From Gadus chalcogrammus (taxonomy: Eukaryota > Chordata > Actinopteri > Gadiformes > Gadidae), in assembly GCF_026213295.1 (NCBI RefSeq), contig NC_079434.1, positions 9,627,789 to 9,691,788 on the forward strand: 64,000 bases of DNA, read 5' to 3'. Below the pieces are notes generated by a model. That model was not told the origin of the DNA, searched no databases, and saw nothing but the letters and a program-made list of their open reading frames with translations. The first letter of the stretch is position 1, and each line of letters begins with the position of its first letter. A program made the translations under genes and the position numbers. Shown here piece after piece: positions 1 to 13,975 of the stretch.

Positions 1-104
1 CCAGGCCTATGGCCCTCTACCCAGGATAGAGCTAACTCTACAGCCAGGCCTATGGCCCTCTACCCAGGATAGAGCTAACTCTACAGCCAGGCCTATGGCC
101 CTCT
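1..104. repeat. 43-nt minisatellite, about 2.4 copies
   Basis: The unit beginning CCAGGCCTATGGCCCTCT recurs at 1, 44 and 87 with perfect 43-nt spacing and continues off the left edge of the window. Confidence 0.95.
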
Positions 105-585
105 TCATGTTTATTCATCTGCTGCGGTGGCTGGCGGGGGGTCTTGGGGCGTGTGATTGTGTTCAACAGCTCTAACTTCAGCCAATCAAATGGGGGCAGA
201 CAAAAGACGGTCAAAACAGAAGCATAATGGAGCAGAACGGGATGCTAATTTTGTTCATGAATTAAAACGAGCCAAAGTTTTTAGGGTTATCCTCTGAACT
301 ATAACCGCCATATGCCAGGCGCATCCAGAGGCTGATCCAGAGACCTTCAGCCGGCCTCTGCCTGACCTGAAGAGAAATCACAGATGATGAATCAAACGAC
401 AAATCGTGAATCCAACGTGAATTATCAAGGGCAGGATAACCTCTGCATGCTGTGAACCAGCCTCTTCTGTACAGGGACAGGCCCGGCTCTGTTTAGACTG
501 TCTCCACATTTTACAACACATAGATTACATCTCACACAATGTCTTCTATTGTCACGGTAGTCACAGGGGGAGAGAGTCACAGAAA

Positions 586-743
<158 letters not shown>

Positions 744-1027
744 AGATGGGACTAGAAGAGGACGCTGCCCTGCTCAAGACAAGACATGGGCCCCCGTCGA
801 CACTAAAGAACAGCCAGTTATGCAAGACAAACCACTCTCTGGCTCCCTTTTCAACAGCAACTCTTTCAGAAATATGAAATTAGTTTCTAATCTCACTTAT
901 GCCTCCAGGGGATTGTCATTGTGCGTGTGTTTATGTGTGTAGCATTGCATTCATTGCATGTGTTTTCTCCTATTTGTGTAAGTGTGAGCCTATGAATGTA
1001 TGAGGTGTGTGAGCCTATGAGTGTATG

Positions 1028-1029
<2 letters not shown>

Positions 1030-1124
<95 letters not shown>
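1030..1124. repeat. (TG)n microsatellite
   Basis: About 47 uninterrupted TG repeats, with shorter imperfect GT-rich sequence on both sides. Confidence 0.97.
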
Positions 1125-1125
<1 letters not shown>

Positions 1126-2039
1126 ACTTATTCAGAGCTTTGCCCCAGATTTCCCCACTCATGTGGATGATTGAGTGTGTGTGAGCGTGTGCGTGTGTGT
1201 AAGCTTCTGCGCATGCCTGTGTGTGAGCCTGGGTCTGCCCTGAACTGGTACAGTAAAGTTATATGACTGGCTGCGTCTCCCCTGACAGCAAAGTTCTTCC
1301 CTGATGAGTCAGACTTAATTAAAACCCAGGCTAAATTAAAATGGTGCTGCAATGAGCGTATGAGACATCCGTTCTACAGCCAGTAGGTAAATGGACGGCA
1401 TTCATACGTATTTACAACTCCTGTGGCCCACTGAAATCACTCACAACTCTTCGCTCACATGACTGTGTACACAGTCACCCGTTTCAACACAGATGCGTCC
1501 ATTTAAAACACAAATTCATCCATTCATAAACGCACTGACCCATTGATTGCACTTTCCCCCGTTTAAACAAACATTCAGCCTTTCATAAACAAATACACAA
1601 ACTCACCAAATTATAAACACACTTTCATACACACACAAATCCATTGATGGACCTATTCATCGAGACATTCACCCATTCGTACACATATAGCCATTCATGC
1701 AGCAACTACATTGTTGGTCAATCAAGCCAACAACTTTTCTCAACTGCAGCTGACGGTGTTACGCGTTGCCTGGCCCAAGGGCACTCCAGCACTAGGCCAG
1801 GAATGTGGGGGGGAAACTGTGACACTCTCTGACCTGCTCCACCCCCCTGCCTGACCTCCTTGTGTACCCAGCCACAGATAAGTGCACATGGGCTAGTACC
1901 TGTGACCTTCAGGGCGTAGGGTTGGAACACGGCCTAGTGGACTGGACCACCTGTTATCAATTGCTTTGATAAAGCGCTTTTCTAACCGGTTGCCACTCAA
2001 ATCGTGGGGCCTTACATTCAAAAACCGACGGTGGAATTG

Positions 2040-2190
2040 CGTCACAAGGCAGGTACCAGCTCGTCGTGAGCAGTTAGGGGAAAAGTGTCTTGCTCAAGGG
2101 CACCTTGAAAACGGAGGAACCCGAGATCAAAGAAGCAACCTTTTGGTTTCCAGACGAACTACCTCCTGTGCTGCCGCAGCCCAGACCAGT
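2040..2190. repeat. SINE-like relic
   Basis: Contains CTTGCTCAAGGGCACCTTG preceded by a GTTAGGGG-type phrase and followed by a GAACC...GATC segment, the pattern of common fish tRNA-derived SINEs. It is decayed; no intact A/B box pair is claimed. Confidence 0.5.
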
Positions 2191-3944
2191 TCAACTACTG
2201 TTCAGCCGAGGCAACTGGAGGATCCTAATTCTCCTGTCTTGCTGAGAAGATGGCTCATAACCATGTTGAACTAATCATGGCTCTGCCATGGCGCATGGCA
2301 GAGCCAAAGTGTTGAACCTGATATTGGGTCCCATGGTGAAATGAACCTGGTGGTACCTGGGGCAGCATGACTTTGACCATGGGAGAAGGCGCCGGTCAGT
2401 ACCAGCTGTAGACAGCAGAGAACTGAAGGCTCCTTTGTTCAGGAGTCAAACAAGAGCTTTTTTTGGTTTCCTCTGAAAGATAAGGGAAAAGTCATAGTGT
2501 AACGGAGTTTGGGTCCTCAAGTCCACTGCCTGACGTGAAGGACATTCAACCTGAATGTCAAGCCAACGTTGAACCTTGTTTGACATGGTGGGAGTATGCA
2601 CAGAGTGGATACTCATTACACTCAGCATAATGCTGTACCAGCTGCATCCCGTATACTTTATCTGGTCTTCCTTCTAGCTCACCAAACTTTATCTGGCATA
2701 ATTTATCTCCTCCTCCTCCTTCAATAATCACCTCAGGTTTTATGAAAGGGGTGCTTTTTTTAACCCTAAAGAACACATTCTTCACCTTTATCTAATCGTT
2801 CTGGAAATGATTAGTTCAACATGGTTATGTAGCCGTGGAAGGGGGAGAGGGGTGGTTACGGTAGAGGAGGGGTCAGAGGTGAAGCCCATTGATAATTATC
2901 TGATGTGAAAACATTGTTTAATTCATAATGAGGGTACCTATTCGACAACCAAACTTCAACACCCACCAGAAAAACACGACCACCTATGAGAAATTCCTGC
3001 CATAGGCCATTAAGCGATATTCCCCACTTGGGTATAATTAACGTTAGCAACACTAGGTCAGCCGCCAAGTCCAAGCTAACAGCCATGCTAGTCCTGCTGT
3101 GCACAGGCCATTAGACAAAGCAAAACAACCCAGTGATCAAAAAGAAAAACACATTTTGTGTCAGTTCCGATGAGTTGACGATTGAGGAAGTCCAAGGCAA
3201 CTGTAGTTCCCAGAATAATGCATCTTCTCGAACTCTCCATCAAGACACGGCCATTCTCGGAAATAATGGTCAATTCAACCAAACGTCCAAGAAAAACATC
3301 CCCAAAAACATTTGTACATAAAAACAACTGAAAAACTGACTGCTCCTCTCTGTTGAAAATGTTGACGGTAAATTCATCCAGGGCAGGAAAAGTATTGATG
3401 ATCCTAACACTAGTTTCCTGTAAACAAAGCCACAGTCCTAAGCTACAGTAACTAATGTCCAGAGACTCATTTCCTAGTGGGGAACATTGTGTGCGTGTAG
3501 CTTCACAAAGAAAACACAAGGTCAAGATAAGAGGAGCCTTGTCTTGTTCCTGCAATGTCAAATGTTTCCAAGTAAACCAGGATGAAAGGAGCAGGACTAA
3601 ACGCAGGAGGGAAGAGATTGTATACGGGTCGGCGGTGATCAAACCCTAACAGGATTTTTTTCCATTGGTTAATGCATAGCATGGATTGGGAGAAGTTTAA
3701 GTGTTTTGGAGGAGTATATGCTTGGACATATTAGAAACAACCTCATCCCCATTACCAGTATCCATTATTCACATGGCCCAGAGTGTATAAATAAAAGATG
3801 CTTTGATGGAGGTCGATATATTAGAGGCATAACCAGACCTCGCTCTCCTAGGGAACTGCACCCAACATCCGCATCAGACACCCCCCGCCTCCAAGCCCCC
3901 CACACCGCCCCGGTCCTCCACCAATCAGACGACCTGTGACACAG

Positions 3945-3960
3945 GCACCAGAGGGCACTG
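3945..3960 (+). promoter_or_regulatory. CTCF-like motif
   Basis: GCACCAGAGGGCACTG matches the vertebrate CTCF core (CCASYAGRKGGCRST) except for the first base. Forward orientation on plus. Prediction from sequence only. Confidence 0.45.
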
Positions 3961-4665
3961 CAGGTCGAGTGAGGCTGCTATTTTAATTATCACCTCTGCG
4001 GGGATTTAACAGGGTTGTGTAAAAACCAGGAGCCTGCCTTACTGTACCACCACAGGACCAACGAGGGGGGAGAACCCAGCACACACCCCTGCACCAGAGC
4101 GTTTCTGGCTTGGCCTGGCACAGCCCAGCTCCTTGAAAGTTTTCCATCAGAGCGGCCAGTATCTACTCAACTGGATTACCCAATTTCTGGTTTGTAAATC
4201 CACACGGTCTAATTGTTTGGTTGCCACCTAAAAAAGCCCAGCGGCGCAGCCCCCTGGCTCCAGCGGAGGAGGTTACTCCCGGGCGAGTGGTGAGAAGTAA
4301 CCATCCAAGCACTTGGCAACCACGTATCCAGAGACAGAAGCTGTCTGGAGGCAGCTCTCGTACAGAGAGCCCACCCTGGTTCTTCGTACCACCCAGAGCT
4401 AGGACAGCGACGCGCCACACAGTGAGCCCAGACCGCGTCGATGTGCGTTGAGATGGGTGGTGGGTGGGTGATTCCCCATCGACTGTGCGGGACAGACAGA
4501 GTGTGGGTTAGGGTAGATCCGTAAGTGAGAGGAGGGGTACTATACTGCTGAACCCAGAAAGAAGAGAGGGGGGGGGATAGTTCTAGGGAAGAGAGACTGC
4601 CGTGGGAATGCTGCTAATATCAATTAAATGCTGGCCTGGCAGAGTTACTGTTTGACTACATAGGC

Positions 4666-5273
4666 CAGGGATGGGCAACTTTCATGATAAAGTGTGCAGT
4701 TTCATGACTGCACACTTCAACTAAACGTGAGCTGAGAGAAGCTACACAATTTTGAATTTGGTAGATATGATTTCCTGTATTCTGGTGCATTTTGGCGATG
4801 GCCACTACCTAAAAAATCCTCCAGAATCATAACCTATGTACGGTATGTTAATTGAACCAACATACATTCATTTCATGTTTTCCATGCTCAAACAGCCACA
4901 TGAATGGTCAGTATTTTTATCAGTGCAAAGGGCTCACATACATCATCATTCAATGAAGTCAAAAAACTGAAAAACAGTGGCCCAACATTAAGTGCAACAA
5001 CTCAATGAACTCAAACCCAACAAGCAGTTGTAGTAGTTGTAGTGGCGACTTAAGTGGATATCTTTAATGACTGATATCGCTTCTAAGCAAACTAGACGCA
5101 TGGGTTTACCTTCGAATTCTATGAATTCTTCTTCTTTCTTGACCGAGTTTTCTGTAACTCGATCAATTATTATTCTTCTTTTTTCTTTTTTTTTTATATT
5201 ATGTGCGGGCCTGACTGAGTGAGGATGCGGGCCGCACTGAGTGAGGATACGGGCCGCCAGTTGCCCATCCCTG
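4666..5273 (-). mobile_element. Internally deleted hAT transposon with 8-bp target duplication
   Basis: Ends are inverted: CAGGGATGGGCAACT on the left and AGTTGCCCATCCCTG on the right, perfect over 15 nt. Both sides are flanked by the identical 8-mer ACATAGGC (4658-4665 and 5274-5281), the hAT hallmark. On minus, around 5050-5150, an open frame reads FIEFEGKPMRLVCLEA and ends near LSRHYN, which resembles the N-terminal region of GTF2IRD2/ZBED-like hAT transposases. At 608 bp it cannot encode a full transposase, so it is a non-autonomous derivative. Confidence 0.88.
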
Positions 5274-6658
5274 ACATAGGCTGTAATGAGAGAGTTGGTA
5301 GGGTGGCTGTATCTTGGCCTCAATTGGTGGAACAGAGGCAGACTGAAGGAGTAACCAGGAAGTATGTCGACACAAAGATTCATGATGTTGTTTGGTAGAA
5401 TGGTATCTATGGCAACCGCATCTTCTCCTGCACCAGGCTGGCAGACCGGCCGCGGGAGCAGAGCACAGCGCTGGCTGAGCCCCGAGGCTGTTACTACCAC
5501 TAATGATTAGTATTTTAGTACAAGATCTTTATCCCTTCGTGGGTCTCATTTATAACATCATTATACATCTCCCCATACCGGCACTTATTATACTTCTGAC
5601 CTTCTCCGAGAGGAGGGATACCTCTTCTGTGCTCCTTCTTCACGTTTCTTCTCCCCTGGGTTTGGGGAGTTTCTCCTTGTCATTACTTAGAGGGCTTAGG
5701 GCTAGTGTGGGGGTACCCCGTAATGTGGGGCTTGACTTTCTTCCACCAACACCCATGGTGGTAGGACACGGGTGTTGATAATGGGTTTGATGTTGTGCTG
5801 ACTGACCGATATTAACTGTATTAGTTCCCCGGTAGCGTGATACTTTGTACGCGTGACTCAATCTCATTCTGAGCATGATAAGGAGGAAGTATTATAAACA
5901 ACCCCCATAGATTGTTCCACAGATGTTTCCTGAATTTGATGATCTAGCAGGTCAGTGGGTTGCATGTTAATCTAGATATATCAGGTAGATATATTTACTG
6001 ACCTAGACGGATAAAGAAAATGCTACATTTGATCACATCTATTCTAAACAACAGCGCTGTAATACTGCCGTGGATTTACACTCGCGGACACTGGCAGAAT
6101 GGGATCCATTCAAAACAAAACAGCTGAGCTTCATCATAAGCAGGCTGGCCTTGATTTGACTCTATAGTGTTTAGTGCCAACCGCTAATGCTATCTAGCTT
6201 CATTGCAGAAATAGATTCACTATGTTGATGTTAGTATGTATCAAGCTAGTGTACCATTTGAGTTAGCATAGCATGTTCTTATCACACATATGGAGCATTC
6301 ATCAGCTGCTCTGCTGATTAAAGGCAGCGTTATTTGTGATGCAAGAGGAACCAATGAACCATTGACAGATACACAGCATAAGATCAGTGGTTCCCGATTC
6401 TGAGGTCAGATGTTTTTTTCCCCTTTGCATCCCATATCACAGTACCCTCATCGTTTTACCCCAAACAACATCTGCTTATAATATCAATGTCCAAATGAGC
6501 AAATGCACATCACACCAAGTGAATAGTAGTAGGCTGCTAGTGGCTATGAATCACTAAGCACTCTGCCCTATATTAAAGGACCTCTATGAGGGCTTTTAAG
6601 TCTAAAAACCTTTTTTATCACTTATCTATATTTAGTTTATACAAGTCTGCAATCTCAA

Positions 6659-6879
6659 TGTTTCCCCCAGCACTGTATGGTTAAGGCGGCCGCCTTAACA
6701 ATAATAGGGCCCCGCCTTGACTACCAATATCTAAAAAAAATATATAATACATTTTTTTAATTATTTTTTATTATTCACTGTTCACAACAAGTGATGGCAT
6801 CAAGCATTTTGAATGGAATTGAAAGAGAGACCAGCCCCCCCCCCCCGCTCCTTGACCAAGACATTTTCTGGGGGAAACA
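6659..6879. mobile_element. Short inverted-repeat element (MITE-like)
   Basis: TGTTTCCCCCAG at the left end and CTGGGGGAAACA at the right end form a perfect 12-nt inverted repeat about 220 nt apart. Inside, GGCGGCCGCC is typical of fish hAT-type MITEs. Flanks share AATCTC but no clean target duplication could be set. Confidence 0.55.
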
Positions 6880-9800
6880 CTGAATCTCCCATGACCCCAT
6901 GTATCCAGTGTCCCCAAGTGGGCTCCTGACCCCTAGGTTGGGCTCCACTGTCTTGGAGTGAGAGTGCATTTCACAGCAGCACCATGTATAATAAATCATA
7001 ACTCTATTATGACTGCATCATAAACTCCCTCAGGGCCCCTAGGAGAGTGAAAGTTTCCGCTGTTCGGGAGGTCAGCGCAGCTCCAGACAAGCTGGATCAC
7101 TCTTCAATCGGGGGTAATGGATCTGAGTGCTCATCATTGTTTATTGCAATGTGATGATAACAGATATTAGCCTCTATGTATGCTAGTGGCTGCTATAAGG
7201 GCTAGTTGTCGTTAGCTGCCATGTCTGATAATATTGTATCCCCTACCATTGCTAGAGACGGTGCATGCTAGAGGCTGCTTACGCTAACGTGTGCTAGCTG
7301 CTGTTAGCTGCGATGAGTGCTAGTTTACATTAGCTGCTATGGTGCCTGACTACACAAACCAGCAGCATCACGTGTGCACCTTGCACAAGTTCCATCCCCT
7401 GGTTGGCCTGGTGTTCAACTCGGAAATAACCTGAAATAAATAAATGAAAAAAAGTAACAGGAAGTAGGGAAAATACTTCATATGAAAAAAAAAAAAAATA
7501 GAAGGTATTTTCCTGAAACAAAATTCCACATACCGAACGTAACCTGGACCCTATAACTTCTATTGTTTGCTTGTTTCTCCCTTTCAGTACTTGGCCGATT
7601 CCACAGGAGCTTTTAAAGATGACGATAGTGTAAAAGGGAAGGGCAATCTGCCAAAGTGCAAAGGATTGAGTGAAACCTTGAACTGTACTCAATCCACTCA
7701 GACTTTTTTGCTAAATCAGGGGGCAAGAATGTCTCTTTCAGCCCTACTGCTTTGTGCCCAGTACTGAGCAACACATTCTTGGACAAAGTGTAAACCTAGT
7801 AACATTCAGAGGCTTGACAAAAGGTTTGCACTGTTAACATTTCAGAATGTTTCTTCTGTTCTGTTTTAGAATGTTTTAGGGTTGACGCAACGCTGCAATA
7901 ATGAGGGCCAGCCAGGAGTGCTTCAACACTTGGATGTTATTAACTCTGACCTACTTGTCATGTTCTTGTTTGCAACAACAAACTTTTTAATGGAGTCACC
8001 TCAGACCTCTTGGGACACAGTGCTTTGATTTCAACCCCAGTAAGCAATATAGATGGTCATTAGTGGCATAAGACGTCACAACAACACACCCTAGTTGTGC
8101 TTTGGTTGCCAAGGCAGTTGAGCCGAGATCAATTGGTAGGATAACCTTTATTTTGATATCACTTCAATTTTATTACATTACTGTTTATAACCTGCCACGA
8201 TGTGCCGAGAACCACATGCCTTTATTAAATATTAACTTTCAACTGGATGTAAACAAATAGCCTGCCTCTGTTATCTGAGGGGAAAGCATGGCAGAGAAAA
8301 ACAGAGCCTGCTGCCAGCTGCAGCTGACAGTGCCAGGGAAGAGATGCTACGTGTTCTGAATGATGCTAAGCTAACGTGAGCCTCGATGCCATTCGCTAAA
8401 GAGATGAATGAGATCGCCATCTTTCTATAAACCATTCCAATGACACAAGTAAATGTAATTTAATGTTTTAAGCGGGTTATAGTTAAATCGTATAGGTATT
8501 GATTTCTTCAATAAAAGGCACAAATATAATTCAATCTTGGTTTGTTGAAGCATAAAAGGGAGGATTCTGGGAATTTTAGCTGCTATAAATAGAATGTCAC
8601 ATGATCTATGGGCTATAGCTCAGGAATATATGATCTACACGACTTACCAAATCTATAAGTGTACATACTGTATACATACATACACCCCTGGATATGTATA
8701 TTACATACTAAATATAAAACGTATGTAACGTATCAGTTTCACCCTTGTGGGGAAAGGGTCAACAGGTTCAAAGTGTTTAGCTGTATGGTAGTGAGCTGGG
8801 TCATTGCAGGTCGCTCTTCCCATGTGAGAGCCACGCAGGCTGGTGAGGAGAACCCCATTCATATCCACCCTGTTTGGATAGCTCCAGCCTGCGCAAAAAA
8901 ACAATGTGGCAATCCCGGATTGCTCACGGTTCGTACGGCGGTATGACGCGTGTCGCACAGCACTCTGAAACGTTGACGCTCCCCATGGACTGCTCGGACT
9001 AGCTGTGCGTGGATTGGAAACTGTCCCCCAGCCTCATGACCTCCTACAAATCCTATAGCATTAACCTTTCAGACAGCCCAGCAAGATGGACCCACAACAC
9101 CAAACATGACAGCAGTGTTTCCCCGAGGCCTGTATGCACGGTGCTGTACCTCCGGGCCATGTTATTGGTCGGTCTGTTATTGGTCCAAACCAACCGGGAT
9201 CTAGGATCACAAACCAGGCCGAGGCGAACCTTTGAGCCTCAACGCACAGACACACAGAAAACAGGCCCTGTAGTTTCATGTCAATGCAGGGAAATTGCTG
9301 AGCTGAGAAGGTCTTCACACCTGGGTAATGGATATAACAAGACCCCTGCAGAGAGAGCGGGTTGAAATATTGAACGTGTGCGCTCATAGGAACGTAGGAG
9401 CCACCGTGTTAGGTTTGTAGAACCGTTGAATAACATTAGTAGGCCAGATTGATGTAACTTCGAACTAACGTAAACCGATTCAATATTAAATGGTAAGGGA
9501 ACCCCCTGGTTTAGCAGGAGAACATATCGCCTACGATGCGATGTGAGTGAGCAGTAGTCAGCAGTCGTAAAGTTCCAACCACCTTGGAAAAGCTAATTTA
9601 GACAGATTTGGCCATCTTCTTTATTTTACTGAGATATCCCCCGTTTAACAAATAATCAGGGGACATAATCTGCAAGACCTCCCTGAGAATGTGAACCCCT
9701 TCGACTGTCAGAGGGGCCCAATTGTATTTCAGTACAGTAAACCAAGGTGTGGTATACAGTGATCTAAAAACCGGCTAAGAGGTGTGAATGATGACACAGA

Positions 9801-10057
9801 ATAGGTCTGACAGTGTGTCTGTGTGTGCGTGCCTTGTGCACCTGAGAGATATATATAGAACTCCCTGTATCTCTGAGACCAATGACAGCTAGCTATCTCG
9901 CAAGCTGGTTTAGACACTAGCTACAGATCTGGTTAGGGCACCAAATCAGAGGCTAAAACAGGCAAGCGAGCTAGTGGAAAGTGTAGTTTTGCTAGTGGAA
10001 GGGCTAGATGGAAGGATAGTTAAGCAGTTTGTGGGCTGGCTGGCTATTTCTTGGCTA

Positions 10058-10303
10058 GGGCCTAAAAAAAATTTTTTTTTTGCATTTTTTTTTTTAAATG
10101 CACTAATGAACTATAATTACGTTTTGGTACAGCACCTCTTCATTCTATACAAGGATGAGCGAATTTTCTCGTTTTTAAATGAAAACAACCTACCTATCAT
10201 TCGCTGCCGCTGGAAAAAATAAAATAAAAAAATAAAATAAATTCCCTACCTACCCATGACCTCAACTGACAACAGGAACACATTATTTATTTTTTTTAGG
10301 CCT
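10058..10303 (-). mobile_element. MITE copy 1, inverted relative to copy 2
   Basis: The ends are GGCCTAAAA and TTTTAGGCC. About 230 nt are near reverse-complementary to 10829-11156, including the phrases CAGCGGCAGCGAATGATAGG and GAGGTGCTGTACCAAAACG (minus). It lacks the GGGTCGGTCGG subterminal part present in copy 2. Confidence 0.8.
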
Positions 10304-10828
10304 AGGGTGCAAATGGGGGGCGGGGGGGGGGGCGTCGTTTGGTGAGGATAAGACAAGACGTCACACAGGTTGTAGAAAATATCAACACTCACTAAACATA
10401 GTTAGAGATGACTAATAAGAATTTTGCTTGTGGAACAGACACGCATAAACACGAGTGTACAGTCGACAACAGTGGTAAACAAACAATTCGGAGTCAGTTG
10501 CCATCTCGGCGAAATCTGCTATATTTCGAAGACCATAAACTATGAGCTTTAAACAGGGCTGTAAAACCAACCAAAGGATCAGTCATATCTGTTTCCTGAG
10601 AGATGTTTAGCGTAACCTTTTAGTGTGTGAGGAAGGATTATGTTTGCTGATGTCACGTTGTGTTAAGCTGTAATAAACAACACTAGTGGAGTAAGGAGCG
10701 ACCATATACAAATAGCGGGTGTAATGTATTGGTTCAACATGGAAGATTTCTGGAAATGTGACACCAAAGAGCTGTATCAGCGAGTAGATTATTTAAACTA
10801 CCGTACATAATTATATAACCATATTATA

Positions 10829-11156
10829 AGGCCTAAAAAAAAAAAAAAGTTTGGTTCCTGTTGGTTGTCAGTTGAGGTCATGGGTAGGTAGGGAATTATT
10901 TTATTTTTTTATTTTATTTTTTCCAGCGGCAGCGAATGATAGGTAGGTTGTTTTTCATTTAAAAACGAGAAAATTCGCTCATCCTTGTACAGAATGAAGA
11001 GGTGCTGTACCAAAACGTAATTATAGTTTGCATCAAAAAAAAAATGTTTTTTTTTTATTTTTTATTTTTTATAAAGCTCATAAAATAATTTGGGTCGCAC
11101 ATAAATTGACAGGGTCGGTCGGAAACCGGAACCAAACAAAAAAATGTTTTAGGCCT
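10829..11156 (+). mobile_element. MITE copy 2 with terminal inverted repeats
   Basis: Begins AGGCCTAAAA and has GTTTGGTTCC about 20 nt in; ends GGAACCAAAC then TTTTAGGCCT. The ends are therefore inverted repeats, and the element is the reverse complement of the copy 530 bp to the left. No coding capacity. Confidence 0.8.
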
Positions 11157-12954
11157 AATGGTCATAGTTAAGTGTTTGAAACACAACATTTAAATTACAG
11201 GAAAAACCAGTACGTTTTAAAACAACCAGGATACAGCTATTGCAACTATTACCTTAGTTAAAAAGCAGCACCTCCCTCCCCCTGGGGCTTCAGTGTCTAG
11301 TTCTCCCTACAGTGTAAAGAGCAGACCACCGTCCACTGGTTGGAGGTTACACGACATGTGTACAATGTTTTACATTCCAAAATCTGTGCGTTTCCTACAA
11401 CCTTTTCACTAAGTGTTCCCTACACCCTATTAACTAGTGTTCCCTACTTCCTGAAGTGTTCCCTACTCTGTACTCACTAGTGTTCACTACTCCCTATTCA
11501 TCATAATTAATTTAGATTATAAAAGGGGTATCGCCATACGTTGGTATCTTCATTTCATGAGGAAATAAAATACAATTCAAAGACAGTGAATTATAACGTT
11601 GGATTCTTGCCCAGTCCTACTTTAGGCCCACTGGCAAACCACAAGTCAACCATGATTCAGTTTAACCCTGCATCCATTTAATTTCCATGCAACACAAAGT
11701 CAATAACCTGACCCATGGTAAACAGCCTGATCTGGTCGTGTGTGGGGGCCCCTGCTTAGGCTCCACAGAGGCGACACGTGGGCCCTTTCAACGGGGACAA
11801 CAGGTGGATCAGAGCGGACAAGCTCCCTCTCAACTCCCTCCTCCTCACACTTCTCTTCTCGTCTCTTCTGCCTTCTCTCTCCTCACCAATTCTCTCTCCT
11901 CCATCCAATGATCTCTCCTCTTCTCCTCCTCCTTCGAGGGAGTAAAGCGATAGCAGAATAGGACAATGATTGACCGATCCTATCCTCTCTCCTCTCCCTT
12001 TTGTTCTCACTCCTCACTCTCCTGCCGTCTCTCTCCTCTCGTCGCTCTCCACTCCAGGGAAACTTGAGTACATGATGTTATTGTGTGTGCAGAGCAGCTG
12101 ACAAAGCGATCAGCAGGGCTTTCTTGTTGGCCTGCGGTCAGGATACAGAGCGGGCCGACCTCGCGCCCCCCCGCCACCACCGTATCTTGTCATCACGCCC
12201 GTAGGGCCTGACAGGCCCTTTAGCTGCCGTCTGCCTTTCACTTCTATCCATCCAGACTTATATTAAGTCCATTCATCAGCCGTCTAGCAATCATCCATCC
12301 ACCCATCAACCATCCATCCCCTTACAGCAAGGCTAGGGGATCATGTACCGGTCTCCATTATAAACCTTCATGATCTAATAAAGCGCAGACTGTTGGCACC
12401 TGAAACAAGAGAAGAGACTCAAACTAAAGTTAATCAAAACGTGGACAGTGGTTTGTCTGATTTAACTGTTTTTTTGGTGCCCATGTTTTGCGCAGGATGA
12501 CATATTCTGACAGAGTCACCGGAATTTCCCAGGTTAAAATAGAGAATTTCGTATCCGTGGCTCCGCCATTATACAGAGAGAACCCGTTCCCCCATTCCGC
12601 AGGCACAAACGGGCAGCGATCGAAACCAACGATACGAGCAGTTACAGGTTCCAGAGGAAGGACCGCGCCGCACTCCAGCAGCAACTGTGTCTCAACCACC
12701 AAGGCGTACGGCTAACCCGACATCAGCCTGCTGAGTCAAGCTGCTGACTGCCTCATGTGCTCACGCTAAAGAGGAGATGGTGAATGTGTCATTGATGTGT
12801 CAAACTGAAGTATGTGTTTGACACCACCAGACAGAATGTCGAGCCGAGGCTCGAAACGATCCTCCCAGATATCATCTGGGGGCAGAGGTCGTGAATACAT
12901 CCGTCTACACAGAGATGGGGAAAACGAATTGTTTCACACAATAAGTAGACAGGC

Positions 12955-13695
12955 AGCCAGACAGAGATGCAGCCAGAGAGACATGCAGCCAGACAGAGAT
13001 GGAGCCAGAGACATGCAGCCAGACAGAGATGGAGCCAGAGAGACATGCAGCCAGACAGAGATGGAGCCAGAGAGACATGCAGCCAGACAGAGATGGAGCC
13101 AGAGAGACATGCAGCCAGACAGAGATGGAGCCAGAGAGACATGCAGGCAGACAGACATGCAGCCAGACAGACATGCAGCCAGACAGAGATGGAGCCAGAG
13201 AGACATGCAGCCAGACAGAGATGGAGCCAGAGAGACATGCAGCCAGACAGAGATGGAGCCAGAGACATGCAGCCAGACAGAGATGGAGCCAGAGAGACAT
13301 GCAGCCAGACAGAGATGGAGCCAGAGACATGCAGCCAGACAGAGATGTAGCCAGAGACAGCAGCCAGACAGAGATGGAGCCAGAGGACATGCAGCCAGAC
13401 AGAGATGGAGCCAGAGAGACATGCAGGCAGACAGACATGCAGCCAGACAGACATGCAGCCAGAGAGACATGCAGCCAGACAGAGATGGAGCCAGAGACAT
13501 GCAGCCAGACAGGGATGGAGCCAGAGAGACATGCAGCCAGACAGAGATGGAGCCAGAGAGACATGCAGCCAGACAGAGATGGAGCCAGAGACATGCAGCC
13601 AGACAGAGATGGAGCCAGAGAGACATGCAGGCAGACAGACATGCAGGCAGACAGACATGCAGCCAGAGAGACAGGCAGCCAGACAGACATGCAGC
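12955..13695. repeat. 30-nt minisatellite, about 25 units
   Basis: Units of the form ATGCAGCCAGACAGAGATGG plus AGCCAGAGAGAC, with variants lacking GAGA or substituting AGGCAGACAGAC. Because the unit is a multiple of three and lacks stops, several frames stay open on both strands, giving false ORFs of up to 391 codons. Confidence 0.95.
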
Positions 13696-13915
13696 TAGAA
13701 AGACAATCTGAGCTAAATGTCCGTTTGTGCATGCCTATTATGCCCCCTCCCCCTCCCCTCCGTGCAGGCTTCGTTTTAATTTGTGAGGAAGAAGGTTGAA
13801 GGAGAAGAGAACCAGTGTCCTGACCTCTGACCGGTGTTCTGGGCCTCCGCACGACACACCCAGGACCAGCACAACCTTTTACTCCAAGACACACCCATGT
13901 TGACTTCATCACACA

Positions 13916-13916
<1 letters not shown>

Positions 13917-13972
<56 letters not shown>
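13917..13972. repeat. (AC)n microsatellite
   Basis: About 28 uninterrupted repeats beside a CA-rich flank. Confidence 0.95.

Positions 13973-13975
<3 letters not shown>

Noticed and set aside
3088..3642. 184-codon minus-strand ORF
   Set aside because: No recognisable domain, no splice context, composition like the surrounding non-coding DNA.
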